A stretch of 64,000 nt of DNA from Gp6-AA40 sp035571515 (GTDB lineage: Bacteria > Acidobacteriota > Vicinamibacteria > Vicinamibacterales > UBA2999): positions 1 to 64,000 of the forward strand of contig DATNCQ010000145.1 of the NCBI GenBank assembly GCA_035571515.1, given 5' to 3'. Numbering within the stretch: the first letter of the stretch is position 1; each line of letters starts with the position of its first letter. The notes beneath the pieces were generated by a model. That model was not told the DNA's origin. It made no database searches and saw only the letters and a list, made by a program, of their open reading frames with translations. This document shows, in pieces, positions 52,393 to 61,392 of this stretch. The translations under genes and the position numbers were made by a program.

Positions 52393-53738
52393 CCGCGCCC
52401 GCTCGAACCGCGGCCTATCACGCGGTTCGGGCCATCACCGCTGCCCGGTCGGACCTGCCGACCGCGCTCCACGCCAGCCGCGAGCATCTCGGCGACGAAC
52501 GTGACCGATCGCTGGCCGCGGAAATCGTCACCGGAACGCTGCGGTGGCAGCGCAGCCTCGACCATCTCATCGAGCACTACTCGAAACGCCGCATCGGCAA
52601 GCTCGATCCCGAAGTCGTGGTCATCCTGCGTCTCAGCCTGTATCAACTGCTCCACCTCGATCGCGTCCCCGCTTCCGCGGTCGTGGACGACGCGGTGGAT
52701 TTGACCCGGGCGGCGCGAAAGCCGAGCGCGACCGGGTTCGTCAACGCCGTGCTCCGGGCGACGCTCCGCCAGAAGCACAAGCTGCCGCTGCCGGGGCGAC
52801 CGGAGAACCCCGCCGACCGCGAGGCGGCGCTCGCCTATCTCGGCGTGACGCATTCGCATCCCGGCTGGCTGGTCGCGCGCTGGCTCGATCGATACGGCTT
52901 CGAGGCGACGGAACGCTGGGTGCGGTTCGACAACGAGACGCCGTCCTTGACCGTGCGCGTGAACACCCTGCGCACCACGCGCGAGCAGGCCGCGGCCACG
53001 CTCGCTGCCGACGAAGTCGACACGCAACCTACGCGCTTCGCGCCCGACGGCCTGGTGGTGACGAGCGGCAACCCGTTGCGCCGGCCATCCGATGGCCTGG
53101 TATTCGTCCAGGACGAGGCGTCGCAACTGGTGCCACTGGTGGCGGCCGCATTGCCGAACGAACGTGTGCTCGATCTCTGCGCGTCGCCGGGCGGCAAGAC
53201 GATCGCGATGGCGGCGGACATGGAGGACAGCGGCACGCTCGTCGCCAGCGACGTGCGGCCGCGCAGGCTGGCGTTGCTGCGCGATACGGTGCGCCTGTCC
53301 GGCGCGCGGAGCGTCAGCGTGGTGCGCGTGCCCACGGATGGCCCGTTGCCATTCGGCGCGCGGTTCGATGCCGTGCTCGTCGATGCGCCCTGCTCCGGTC
53401 TCGGCACGATCCGGCGCGACCCCGACATCCGGTGGAGACGTCGCGAGGACGACCTGCCGTCGCTCGCCCGCGACCAGGTGGCGCTGCTGATGCGCGCCGC
53501 CGATGTCGTCCGCCCGGGCGGTCGCCTCGTCTACGCGACCTGCTCCAGCGAACCCGAAGAGAATGACGGCGTCATTGCCGCGTTCGTCGCCGCGCGCGCC
53601 GATTTCCGCCTGGAGAATCCCGCCGCGACGGCACGCCCGGTCGTCGCGAGCTTCATCGATGGGCACGGCTTCTTCCGGACGACGCCGCCCGCGCACGGCC
53701 TCGAGGCGTTCTTTGCCGCGCTCCTGATCAGGGCCTGA
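52389..53738 (+). CDS. rsmB: 16S rRNA m5C967 methyltransferase
   Basis: SAM-dependent cytosine-5 methylation of 16S rRNA. The 449-residue protein has an N-terminal NusB-like helical domain (about 1-140) and the methyltransferase domain: LDLCASPGGKT (SAM), VDAPCSGLGTIRRDPD (motif IV Cys) and YATCSSEPEEN (catalytic Cys of motif VI). The def-fmt-rsmB order is widely conserved. Confidence 0.95.
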   Translation: MTAPARTAAYHAVRAITAARSDLPTALHASREHLGDERDRSLAAEIVTGTLRWQRSLDHLIEHYSKRRIGKLDPEVVVILRLSLYQLLHLDRVPASAVVDDAVDLTRAARKPSATGFVNAVLRATLRQKHKLPLPGRPENPADREAALAYLGVTHSHPGWLVARWLDRYGFEATERWVRFDNETPSLTVRVNTLRTTREQAAATLAADEVDTQPTRFAPDGLVVTSGNPLRRPSDGLVFVQDEASQLVPLVAAALPNERVLDLCASPGGKTIAMAADMEDSGTLVASDVRPRRLALLRDTVRLSGARSVSVVRVPTDGPLPFGARFDAVLVDAPCSGLGTIRRDPDIRWRRREDDLPSLARDQVALLMRAADVVRPGGRLVYATCSSEPEENDGVIAAFVAARADFRLENPAATARPVVASFIDGHGFFRTTPPAHGLEAFFAALLIRA

Positions 53739-53766
53739 GGGGCGTCATGGTACGATTGACTGCTCA

Positions 53767-54489
53767 ATGCCCTCCCGCTTCCGCGTGTGGAGCGTCGGCC
53801 GGCTGCTTCTGCTCGCCGCGGCGCTTGGCGGCACGTTCCTCCTGTTTTTCGGCGTCGCCCTGCGCGTGGCGCTCCGCGCGCGCGAGGTGCAGGTGCCGCA
53901 ACTGGTCGGCAAGACGGCGACCGATGCGTCGCAGTCGCTCGGCGCGCTGGGCCTGACGCTCAAGATCGATCCGACGCGGCGCACCGATGCGAACATCGCG
54001 CCCAATCGCATCATGCAGCAGGATCCGCCGGCGGGCGCGGCCGCGCGGTCGCAGCGTTCCATCCGCGTCTGGCTCAGCGCCGGCCCGCGCACGACGACCG
54101 TGCCCGAGCTCGTCGGCCAGACGGAGCGGACGGCGCGCATCCGCCTGCAGCAGGATGGCGTGACGATTGGCTCGGTGTCGGAATTCCGTTCGGCCGACTA
54201 CCCCGCCGATGCGGTCATCTCCCAGGATCCGCCGCCCGAGGCCAAGGCGCCGACGGTATCGCTGCTGTTGAACCGCGGCGAGGAATCGACCACCTATGTG
54301 ATGCCGGACGTCATCGGCATGGACGGCGCCCGCGTTGCCGACGCGCTGCGCGCACGCGGCTTCCGCGCCACCATTACCGGCTCGCAGCCGTATCCCGGCG
54401 TACCGGCGGGGACCGTCGTGCGGCAGCAGCCGCAGGGCGGCTTTCGCGTCTCTCAGTCCGATCCGATCTCACTCGAGGTGAGCCGGTGA
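53767..54489 (+). CDS. Membrane-anchored protein with three PASTA domains, no kinase
   Basis: A 240-residue protein: a membrane helix (LLLLAAALGGTFLLFFGVALRVAL, about 13-36) and three PASTA domains (about 42-108, 110-175, 178-240), each with VPxLVG-like starts and a Q-x-P-x-G turn (QQDPPAGA, SQDPPPEA, QQPQGGF). PASTA domains bind peptidoglycan fragments or beta-lactams. In Gram-positive def-fmt-rsmB clusters this place is held by a PASTA kinase; here the kinase domain is missing. Its stop overlaps the rpe start. Confidence 0.88.
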   Translation: MPSRFRVWSVGRLLLLAAALGGTFLLFFGVALRVALRAREVQVPQLVGKTATDASQSLGALGLTLKIDPTRRTDANIAPNRIMQQDPPAGAAARSQRSIRVWLSAGPRTTTVPELVGQTERTARIRLQQDGVTIGSVSEFRSADYPADAVISQDPPPEAKAPTVSLLLNRGEESTTYVMPDVIGMDGARVADALRARGFRATITGSQPYPGVPAGTVVRQQPQGGFRVSQSDPISLEVSR

Positions 54490-55163
54490 CCGTTCAGATC
54501 GCGCCCTCGATTCTTTCCGCCAACTTCGCGGAGCTGGGGCGCGACATCGCCGCGGTGGAACGCGGCGGCGCCGACCTCATTCACGTAGACGTGATGGACG
54601 GCCACTTCGTCCCGAACATCACCATCGGGCCGCCTGTCGTGCGCGCGATCAAGAGGGTCGCGACGCGGCCGCTCGACGTCCACCTGATGATCGAGGAGCC
54701 CGACCGCTACATCGAGGCATTCGTCGAAGCGGGCGCGAGCATGGTGTCGGTCCACGTCGAAGCGGTGCCGCACCTCCATCGCACGATCGGCTTCATCAAG
54801 AAACTGGGGGCGCGGGCGGGAGCGGTGCTCAACCCGTCCACCCCCGCCGTCGCGCTCGAGGACATCGCCGGGGATCTCGATTACGTGCTCGTGATGTCCG
54901 TCAACCCGGGGTTCGGCGGCCAGGCCTTCATTCCTCACAGCGTGGAGAAGGTCCGCCACGTCAGGGCCGTGCTGAACGCCGCGGGCTCGTCCGTCCCGAT
55001 CGAGATCGACGGCGGCATCGACGAAGTGACGGCGGCTCGAGTCGTTGCCGCGGGCGCCAGCATCCTCGTCGCCGGGCAGGCCATCTTCGGCGGCAGCGAC
55101 CCCGAGCGCGCGACGCGCGCGCTGCGCGCCGCCGCGACCGGCGCCCCCACCGCTCACGCATGA
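54486..55163 (+). CDS. rpe: Ribulose-phosphate 3-epimerase
   Basis: Pentose phosphate pathway enzyme interconverting ribulose 5-phosphate and xylulose 5-phosphate. The 225-residue barrel has the metal and catalytic residues in QIAPSILSANF, HVDVMDGHFVPN, DVHLMIEEP, VMSVNPGFGGQ and EIDGGI. The start is GTG 54486, overlapping the PASTA stop; the following gene begins within its stop (ATGA). Confidence 0.97.
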   Translation: MTVQIAPSILSANFAELGRDIAAVERGGADLIHVDVMDGHFVPNITIGPPVVRAIKRVATRPLDVHLMIEEPDRYIEAFVEAGASMVSVHVEAVPHLHRTIGFIKKLGARAGAVLNPSTPAVALEDIAGDLDYVLVMSVNPGFGGQAFIPHSVEKVRHVRAVLNAAGSSVPIEIDGGIDEVTAARVVAAGASILVAGQAIFGGSDPERATRALRAAATGAPTAHA

Positions 55164-55570
55164 CCAACGCCCCGGCCGTGCCGCTGCTCCGCCGCACGCG
55201 CGTCCGCGTACGCTATGCCGAAACCGACCGCATGGGCGTCGTCTACTATGCGAACTACTTCGTCTGGTTCGAGATCGGACGCACCGACTGGCTTCGCGAC
55301 ACTGGCCACAGCTACCGGGCAATGGAGGAGGCCGGCATTCAGCTGCCCGTCATCGAGGCGCACTGCGCGTATCGGCGGCCAGCCAAGTACGACGACGACC
55401 TCGAAGTCCGCACGCGCGCGACGCTGCTGACGCCGGTGCGCATCCGCTTCGACTACGAGATCGCGCGCGGCGACGAGACCCTTGTCGTCGGACACACGGT
55501 CCACGCGGCGCTCGACAGCCGCGGCCGGCCCTGCCGCCTCCCCTCCCGCATCCGGGAGATGCTCGCGTGA
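55160..55570 (+). CDS. Acyl-CoA thioesterase, 4HBT/YbgC type
   Basis: A 136-residue hot-dog-fold protein with the catalytic Asp in RYAETDRMGVVYYANYFVWF, the signature of the YbgC/4-hydroxybenzoyl-CoA thioesterase group. It likely hydrolyses short or branched acyl-CoA or acts in envelope lipid balance; YbgC in E. coli sits with the Tol-Pal genes. Here the neighbours are rpe and an epimerase. Overlapping both suggests operon expression, not a shared pathway. Confidence 0.88.
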   Translation: MTNAPAVPLLRRTRVRVRYAETDRMGVVYYANYFVWFEIGRTDWLRDTGHSYRAMEEAGIQLPVIEAHCAYRRPAKYDDDLEVRTRATLLTPVRIRFDYEIARGDETLVVGHTVHAALDSRGRPCRLPSRIREMLA

Positions 55571-56517
55571 AGGCCGTCGTGACCGGCGCCGCCGGCTTCA
55601 TCGGGTCGCACCTGAGCGAGCATCTCGTCGACGCCGGCCACACGGTGGCCGGGATCGACGTGTTCACCGACTACTATCCTCGGCAGCGGAAAGAGCACAA
55701 CCTCGCCAGGCTTCGCGGCAGCAGTCGATTCACGCTCGTCGAAACGGCCCTGGCCGACGCCGACTGGGCGCGCCTGCTCGATGACGCGACGTGGGTATTT
55801 CACCTCGCCGCCCAGGCAGGTGTGCGGAAAAGCTGGGGACGCGACTTTCACGTCTATACAGTCAACAATGTCGAAGGCACCCAGATACTGCTCGAAGCCT
55901 GCAAGGGACGGCCGATCGAGCGGCTGGTCTATGCGTCGAGCTCCTCGGTCTACGGCGACGACGTGCCGCTGCCGATGGTCGAGGACGCCAGGCCGCAGCC
56001 CGTCTCCCCCTACGGCGTGACCAAGCTGTCGGCGGAGCAGCTGTGCAACCTTTACTACGTGAACTACCGGGTGCCGGCGGTTTCGATGCGGTATTTCACC
56101 GTCTACGGCCCGCGGCAGCGCCCCGACATGGGTTTTCACCGGTTCTTTCTCGCCGCCATGCGGAACGAGCCGATCACGGTATTTGGGGACGGGCGGCAGA
56201 CGCGCGACTTCACGTTCGTGAGCGACGCCGTCGCCGCCACGGTGGCGGGAAGCCGCCGCGGGACGCCCGGGGCTGTTTACAATATTGGGGGCGGCTCGCG
56301 GGTCGAGCTGCTGGACGTCTTCGAGCTCATCGGCCGGATTACCGGCCGTCCACTGCGGCTGAACATGATCGAGCCGCAGGCCGGCGACATGCGCGATACC
56401 TACGCCGACACCGCCCGCGCGCGCACCGATCTTGCGTTCGCCCCGGCGGTCACGCTCGAGCAGGGGCTGCGCGCGCAGTTTCAGTGGATGACCGAGGCAG
56501 GCCTCTTCAACGCATGA
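55567..56517 (+). CDS. NAD-dependent nucleotide-sugar epimerase/dehydratase
   Basis: An extended SDR enzyme of 316 residues: NAD loop VTGAAGFIGSHL, the SDR Ser in SSSSVYGD, and the YxxxK pair in YGVTKLSAEQL. MRYFTVYGPRQRPDMGFHRF resembles UDP-glucuronate 4-epimerase and GalE-type enzymes. It likely supplies a sugar nucleotide for surface polysaccharide. The exact substrate is not decided by sequence. The start is GTG 55567, overlapping the thioesterase stop; the next gene starts within its end (ATGA). Confidence 0.88.
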   Translation: MKAVVTGAAGFIGSHLSEHLVDAGHTVAGIDVFTDYYPRQRKEHNLARLRGSSRFTLVETALADADWARLLDDATWVFHLAAQAGVRKSWGRDFHVYTVNNVEGTQILLEACKGRPIERLVYASSSSVYGDDVPLPMVEDARPQPVSPYGVTKLSAEQLCNLYYVNYRVPAVSMRYFTVYGPRQRPDMGFHRFFLAAMRNEPITVFGDGRQTRDFTFVSDAVAATVAGSRRGTPGAVYNIGGGSRVELLDVFELIGRITGRPLRLNMIEPQAGDMRDTYADTARARTDLAFAPAVTLEQGLRAQFQWMTEAGLFNA

Positions 56518-57308
56518 GTGATTCCAGCTGTTCGCGCGCCGTGTGGCGCATCCTGATCGGCGTCGCCGCCGCAGCGTGGCTTGCTGCATGCGGAGGCAAC
56601 CCCGCGCCAGCGGTCCCCGCGGGCAACACCGCGCCCGACCAGTTCCTGTTCCAGCGCGCCAACGACGCGATGATGCGCCAGCGCTGGGTCGACGCGCGCC
56701 GCTATTTCCAGCAGATCGTCGACAACTATCCGCAGAGCACGCTGCGTCCCGACGCCAAGCTTGGCGTCGGCGACAGCTACCTGAGCGAGGGCGGCGACGC
56801 GAACTTCGTGCTCGCCGAGAACGAGTTCAGGGAGTTCATCACGTTCTACCCGACCAACGCGCGCGTCGACTACGCGCAGTACAAGCTGGCGATGACGCAC
56901 TTCCGCCGGATGAAGGCGCCGGAGCGCGACCAGACCGAAACCGTCGCCGCCGTCCGCGAATTCGAGGTCTTCTTCGACCGCTATCCGAACAGCATGCTGA
57001 CGCCGGAGGTGCGCGAGAAGTGGCGCGACGCGCGCAACCGCGTGAGCGAGGCGTCGTACAAGGTCGGCCTCTACTACTACCGCGCCCGCTGGTACCCGGG
57101 CGCCATCGACCGCTTCAGGGAAGTCCTCAAGCAGGACCCGAATTACCCCGAGCGCGACGCCGTCTACTACTATCTGGCGGAATCTCTCCTCAAGACCGAT
57201 AAGAAAGCGGAAGCGGTCCCCTACTACGACCGGCTGGTGAAGGAATTCGAGCGCAGCGAGTATCTCGCCGATGCCCGCAAGCGGCTCGAAACGCTGGCCA
57301 CTCAATAG
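56514..57308 (+). CDS. BamD/YfiO-type outer-membrane assembly lipoprotein
   Basis: A 264-residue lipoprotein with a lipobox (AAAAWLAACGG, Cys about 28) followed by TPR-like helical repeats (FQRANDAMMRQRWVDARRYF, FVLAENEFREFITFYP, VGLYYYRARWYPGAIDRF). BamD is the essential partner of BamA in inserting beta-barrel proteins. Length and layout fit. Its presence marks a diderm envelope. The start overlaps the epimerase stop. Confidence 0.88.
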   Translation: MSDSSCSRAVWRILIGVAAAAWLAACGGNPAPAVPAGNTAPDQFLFQRANDAMMRQRWVDARRYFQQIVDNYPQSTLRPDAKLGVGDSYLSEGGDANFVLAENEFREFITFYPTNARVDYAQYKLAMTHFRRMKAPERDQTETVAAVREFEVFFDRYPNSMLTPEVREKWRDARNRVSEASYKVGLYYYRARWYPGAIDRFREVLKQDPNYPERDAVYYYLAESLLKTDKKAEAVPYYDRLVKEFERSEYLADARKRLETLATQ

Positions 57309-57334
57309 GTTCGGGGCCGGACCCTAGGAGAGAT

Positions 57335-58156
57335 ATGAGCCTCACCAGACGCCCGACCCTCGCCTGTTTGACCGCCGGCCTGCTGGCCGCCGCCTCGCCG
57401 CTCCTGGCGCAGCGCGGCCCGGCGCCCGAGATGACGCACCTGCCCGCGGACGTGATTGCACAGGCTTGCGCACCGACGCTCGCCTTCGAACGGCCCGTCG
57501 AGTCGCTGCTCATCACTGGCGGACAGGATGCCTCGACCCGTCACGTGTACGGTCCCGGCGACCTGGTGACGATCAACGCCGGGTCGGACAACGGCATCGA
57601 GGTCGGCCAGGAATACTACGTGCGCCGGCTGCAGGCGCCGCGCGGTACAGGCATCTCGCGGGCGACCCCCGCGTCGATCCGCACGGCCGGCTGGGTGCGC
57701 GTCTACGCCGTCGACAAGACGATGTCCCTCGTCACCGTCTCGCACGCCTGCGACATTGTCAACGTGGGCGACTATCTCGAGCCGTTCACGCTGCCGCAGC
57801 CACCGACGCCCGACGTGAACCCGCCGAAGCCGCAGAAGGAGAACTACGGCCACATCCTCATCGGCACCGATCGTCGGACGATGTTCTCCAAGAACGACTT
57901 CTTCAACGTGGACCGCGGCAGCGACCACGGCGTCACGATCGGCGCGCGCTTCATGGTCTTTCGCGACAAGCGGAGGATGGAGACGCAGCACATGTCGGCG
58001 ATCAAGGAACTGCCCGACGAAATCGTCACGCCGGAGTTCCTGTTCGAGCTGGGGGAAGCGGTGGTCGTGGACGTGAAGCCGGAGACCTCGACGCTGCGCG
58101 CGCTCAACTCGCGGGACGCGTTCCTGAGCGGCGATTACGTCGCGCTGCGGAAGTAA
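57335..58156 (+). CDS. Exported protein with duplicated beta-barrel-like motif
   Basis: A 273-residue protein with signal peptide (CLTAGLLAAASPLLAQ). Two segments share a pattern: INAGSDNGIEVGQEYYVRR (about 86-104) and VDRGSDHGVTIGARFMVFRD (about 188-207). This glycine-turn pattern resembles the C-terminal domain of FlgT-like and other cell-wall-associated proteins. A Pro-rich linker separates the halves. AGGAG precedes the ATG by four bases. It follows the bamD-like gene, so it may belong to envelope biogenesis; no family was recognised. Confidence 0.6.
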   Translation: MSLTRRPTLACLTAGLLAAASPLLAQRGPAPEMTHLPADVIAQACAPTLAFERPVESLLITGGQDASTRHVYGPGDLVTINAGSDNGIEVGQEYYVRRLQAPRGTGISRATPASIRTAGWVRVYAVDKTMSLVTVSHACDIVNVGDYLEPFTLPQPPTPDVNPPKPQKENYGHILIGTDRRTMFSKNDFFNVDRGSDHGVTIGARFMVFRDKRRMETQHMSAIKELPDEIVTPEFLFELGEAVVVDVKPETSTLRALNSRDAFLSGDYVALRK

Positions 58157-58160
58157 GCAG

Positions 58161-58178
58161 GAGGCCGGCTGAAGCCGG
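58161..58178. repeat. Dispersed palindrome downstream of the FlgT-like gene
   Basis: GGCCGGC-TGAA-GCCGGCC, followed by GCCACGT instead of CTACGT. Confidence 0.75.
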
Positions 58179-58210
58179 CCGCCACGTGGAGGTTGCGTAG
58201 AGACCGCCGT

Positions 58211-58242
58211 CAGGAATAATCGCGCCGGCAGGAATAATCGCG
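58211..58242. repeat. Two direct repeats of 14 bases
   Basis: CAGGAATAATCGCG occurs at 58211-58224 and 58229-58242 (18-base period), between two palindromes. It is AT-richer than its surroundings. No function is known. Confidence 0.7.
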
Positions 58243-58245
58243 TAG

Positions 58246-58265
58246 GGGCCGCCTTCAGGCGGCCC
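58246..58265. repeat. Dispersed palindrome downstream of pgsA
   Basis: GGGCCGCC-TTCA-GGCGGCCC preceded by CGTAG, inverted relative to the copy at 58161. It ends six bases before the pgsA stop codon, so it lies in the 3' untranslated region of pgsA. Confidence 0.8.
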
Positions 58266-58270
58266 ACCGT

Positions 58271-58867
58271 CTAGCTCGCCCGCCGCTCCCGCTCCACGTT
58301 GACGTCCGTCACGCGCGCGTTGAGCAGCAGCACGAACCGCCGGTAGTAATCGATCGCGGAGGCCACGGCGGTGAGCATCACCACCCATAGCGCCACGTAG
58401 CCGATCGGGGCCAGCCAGGGCACGGGCCGCCAGCCGAGAATCAGCAGGAGGATGGCCGTGACCTGCGACGCCATCTTGATCTTGCCGAGGCGCGAGGCGG
58501 GAATCGTAATGCCCCTGGTGTAGGCGAGGCTGCGGAGGCCGGTAATCGCGAACTCGCGGCCGATGATCAGCGCCACCATCCACGCCGGCGCGAGGCCCAG
58601 CTGCACTAGCGAGATGAACGCCGCTGAGGTCAGCAGCTTGTCGGCGATCGGATCGAGGACCTGTCCCAGCCACGTAACCTGCCGGCGGCGCCGCGCCAGG
58701 TAGCCATCGAGCCAGTCGGTGATCGACGCGACGCCGAAAATGGCCGCCCCGATCAGCTCCTTCGGCACGCCGAAGATCTCGTGCCCCGCGAACTGCGTGA
58801 GCAACACCACGACCAGCAGCGGCACGAGAAAGATCCGCACGAGCGTCAGGGTATTCGGCAGGTTCAT
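58271..58867 (-). CDS. pgsA: CDP-diacylglycerol-glycerol-3-phosphate phosphatidyltransferase
   Basis: Committed step of phosphatidylglycerol synthesis. The 198-residue membrane enzyme has the CDP-alcohol phosphotransferase motif in DWLDGYLARRRRQVTWLG followed by LDPIADKL, and four to five further helices. ATG 58867 (MNLPNTLTLVRI) is the usual PgsA start; an earlier in-frame codon adds four residues. It is divergent from the sugar nucleotidyltransferase gene with a 57-base gap. Confidence 0.94.
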   Translation of the reverse strand: MNLPNTLTLVRIFLVPLLVVVLLTQFAGHEIFGVPKELIGAAIFGVASITDWLDGYLARRRRQVTWLGQVLDPIADKLLTSAAFISLVQLGLAPAWMVALIIGREFAITGLRSLAYTRGITIPASRLGKIKMASQVTAILLLILGWRPVPWLAPIGYVALWVVMLTAVASAIDYYRRFVLLLNARVTDVNVERERRAS

Positions 58868-58924
58868 GTAACGGAGCACTGCATTCTACCTTATCGGCTC
58901 GAGCGTGTATGATCGTTGATTGTC

Positions 58925-59983
58925 ATGAAGGCAATCCTCCTGGCCGGAGGAAAGGGAACCAGACTCAGGCCGCTGACGATTCACACCCCGAAGCCGATCG
59001 TTCCGATCTTCAACCGGCCGTTCCTCCACTACCAGATCGATCTCCTGAAGCAGGTCCCGGAGATCGACGAAGTCATCCTCAGCCTCAATTACCAGCCGCG
59101 GCGCATCGAGGAGATCTTCGGCGACGGCGCGGAACTCGGCATCTCGATCCGTTACGTGGTCGAGCCCATGCCGCTCGGGACGGCCGGCGCGATCAAGTAC
59201 GCGGGCGACCAGCTGACCGAATCGGTCGTCGTCTTCAACGGCGACGTGCTGACGCAGATCGACCTCGCCGGCGTCATCCGCCTGCATCGCGAGCGGAAGG
59301 CGCGCGCCACGATCGTCCTCACGCCGGTCGACAACCCGACGGCGTACGGGCTGGTCGACACGGAGGCGGACGGCGCCATCCGGCGCTTTCTCGAGAAGCC
59401 GAACCCCGACGAGATCACCACCAACAACATCAACGCCGGGATCTACGTGCTCGAGCCGGACACCTTCGACCGCATCCCGAGCAACGTTCCCTGGTCGATC
59501 GAACGCAGCTATTTCCCCTCGCTCATCGAGCGGCGCGAGACCTTCGTCGCCTACGTCTACAACGGCTACTGGATCGACATCGGCACGCCGGCGAAGTACA
59601 CCCAGGTCCATCGCGACATCATGGACGGACGGTACGCGGCCGAGCCGTTTCGCGACATCGCGGCGCCGCGCACGTGGATTGCCGCTGACGTGAAGGTCGA
59701 GCCGGGGGCGACCGTCGAGGGGCCGTGCTTCATCGACGAAGGGACGCTGGTGAAGGCGGGCGCGAAGGTCGGGCCGTATTCCGTCATCGGCCGGCAGACG
59801 CAAATCGAAGAGGACGCGGTTGTCAGCGGCGCCGTGATCTGGCCCAATTGTCGCATCAGCCGCGAGGCGTGCATCCGCGACGCGATCGTGGGACGGCACT
59901 GCCATATCGGCCGCAACGTGAACGTCAACTCAGGCGCCGTGCTCGGCGATAAGACGACGCTCACCGACTACACCAAGGCGTAA
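58925..59983 (+). CDS. Sugar-phosphate nucleotidyltransferase with left-handed beta-helix
   Basis: Activates a sugar 1-phosphate to a nucleotide sugar. The 352-residue protein has the pyrophosphorylase motif LLAGGKGTRLRPLT, the FNGDVL metal-binding Asp, and the FLEKP Lys, then hexapeptide repeats (about 250-345) of the left-handed beta-helix (IEEDAVVSGAVIWPNCRI). It is closest in layout to mannose-1-phosphate guanylyltransferase or glucose-1-phosphate thymidylyl/uridylyl enzymes. Its pairing with the mutase suggests GDP-mannose. ATG 58925 is preferred to TTG 58916. Confidence 0.9.
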   Translation: MKAILLAGGKGTRLRPLTIHTPKPIVPIFNRPFLHYQIDLLKQVPEIDEVILSLNYQPRRIEEIFGDGAELGISIRYVVEPMPLGTAGAIKYAGDQLTESVVVFNGDVLTQIDLAGVIRLHRERKARATIVLTPVDNPTAYGLVDTEADGAIRRFLEKPNPDEITTNNINAGIYVLEPDTFDRIPSNVPWSIERSYFPSLIERRETFVAYVYNGYWIDIGTPAKYTQVHRDIMDGRYAAEPFRDIAAPRTWIAADVKVEPGATVEGPCFIDEGTLVKAGAKVGPYSVIGRQTQIEEDAVVSGAVIWPNCRISREACIRDAIVGRHCHIGRNVNVNSGAVLGDKTTLTDYTKA

Positions 59984-59987
59984 GGTC

Positions 59988-61367
59988 ATGCCCGGCGAAA
60001 CAGCTCACAAGATGCGCATCAACACCGACATTTTCAAGGCCTACGACGTCCGCGGCCTCTACCCGACCGAGATCAACGAAGAGGTCGCCCGGCAGATCGG
60101 GCGCGGGTTCGTCACCTACCTGGGGGCGAAGAAAATTGGCGTCTCGCGCGACATGCGCGTCTCCTCGCCGGGGGTTGCCGCGGCGTTCATCCAGGGGGCG
60201 CGCGAGCAGGGCGCCGACGTCACCGACTACGGGATGCTCGGCACCGACATGCTCTACTTCGCGGTCGTCAAGGACGAGCTCGAGGGAGGCGCGCAGGTGA
60301 CCGCCTCGCACAACCCGAAGCAGTACAACGGCATCAAGATGGTGCGGTCGGGCGCGCTGCCGTTGAGCGGGGAGCAGGGGCTTGGCGAGATCCGCGACAT
60401 GATCGTCAACGATCGGCTGCCGGCGCCGGCCGCCACCGCCGGCACCGTCTCACCGCGCAACATCGTCTTCGAGTACATCGAGAAGGTGATGTCGTTCATC
60501 GACCGCGACGTCGTCAAGCCGTTCACCGTCGTCCTCGACGCGGGCAGCGGCATGGCCGGCCTCGTGGCGCCGCTGCTCTTCGATCAGCTGCCGTGCAGGA
60601 CGACGCGGCTGTGCTTCGACATCGACGGCACGTTCCCGAACCACGAGGCGAACCCGCTCATCGAGGAGAACCGCCGCGACATCACCGCCGAAGTCATCCG
60701 GCAGAAAGCCGACGTCGGCATCGCGTGGGACGGTGACGCGGACCGCTGCTTCTTCATCGACGGCACCGGCGAGTTCGTGTCCGGCGACTTCATCACGGCG
60801 CTCCTCGCGGAGGCCTTCCTGCTCAAGTATCCGCGCGCGACGATCATCTACGACCTGCGCGCGAGCCGCGCGGTGAAGGACACGGTGGAACGCCTGGGCG
60901 GCCGCGCGCTCATGAACCGCGTCGGCCACGCGTTCATCAAGCGGCGGATGCGCGAAGAGGACGGCATCTTCGGTGGCGAAGTGACGGGCCACTACTACTT
61001 CCGCGACTACTCCTACGCCGACAACGGCTTCATCCCCGCGCTGCTCATGCTCGAGCTGATGTCGAGGAAGAACAAGTCGCTCCACGACCTGCTCGCACCG
61101 CTGCGCGAGCGCTACTTCATCTCGGGCGAGATCAACACCAAGCTCGCCAGCATGAGCGAGGTGCCGGCGAAGCTGCAGGCGATCGAGGCGCGCTACAAGG
61201 ACGCGCAGATCGCGAGGATGGACGGGATCTCGGTCGACTATCCGGACTGGCATTTCAACGTGCGCGGATCCAACACGGAGCCGCTGCTGCGGCTGAATCT
61301 CGAGGCGACCTCTCCGGCGCTGATGGACGAAAAGCGCGATGAGGTGCTGTCCGTGATTCGCGGCTGA
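59988..61367 (+). CDS. Phosphomannomutase/phosphoglucomutase
   Basis: Interconverts hexose 6- and 1-phosphates. The 459-residue protein shows the phosphoserine loop VTASHNPKQYNG, the metal loop AWDGDADRC, the sugar loop GGEVTGHYYF and the phosphate-binding RGSNTEPLLRLN, so all four domains are present. It is four bases after the nucleotidyltransferase. The GEVTGH sugar loop resembles the GEMSAH type seen in AlgC/ManB, but specificity is not certain. Possible starts are ATG 59988 and ATG 60012. Confidence 0.94.
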   Translation: MPGETAHKMRINTDIFKAYDVRGLYPTEINEEVARQIGRGFVTYLGAKKIGVSRDMRVSSPGVAAAFIQGAREQGADVTDYGMLGTDMLYFAVVKDELEGGAQVTASHNPKQYNGIKMVRSGALPLSGEQGLGEIRDMIVNDRLPAPAATAGTVSPRNIVFEYIEKVMSFIDRDVVKPFTVVLDAGSGMAGLVAPLLFDQLPCRTTRLCFDIDGTFPNHEANPLIEENRRDITAEVIRQKADVGIAWDGDADRCFFIDGTGEFVSGDFITALLAEAFLLKYPRATIIYDLRASRAVKDTVERLGGRALMNRVGHAFIKRRMREEDGIFGGEVTGHYYFRDYSYADNGFIPALLMLELMSRKNKSLHDLLAPLRERYFISGEINTKLASMSEVPAKLQAIEARYKDAQIARMDGISVDYPDWHFNVRGSNTEPLLRLNLEATSPALMDEKRDEVLSVIRG

Positions 61368-61392
61368 GATTACGTTAAAATCGGGAACAGCC

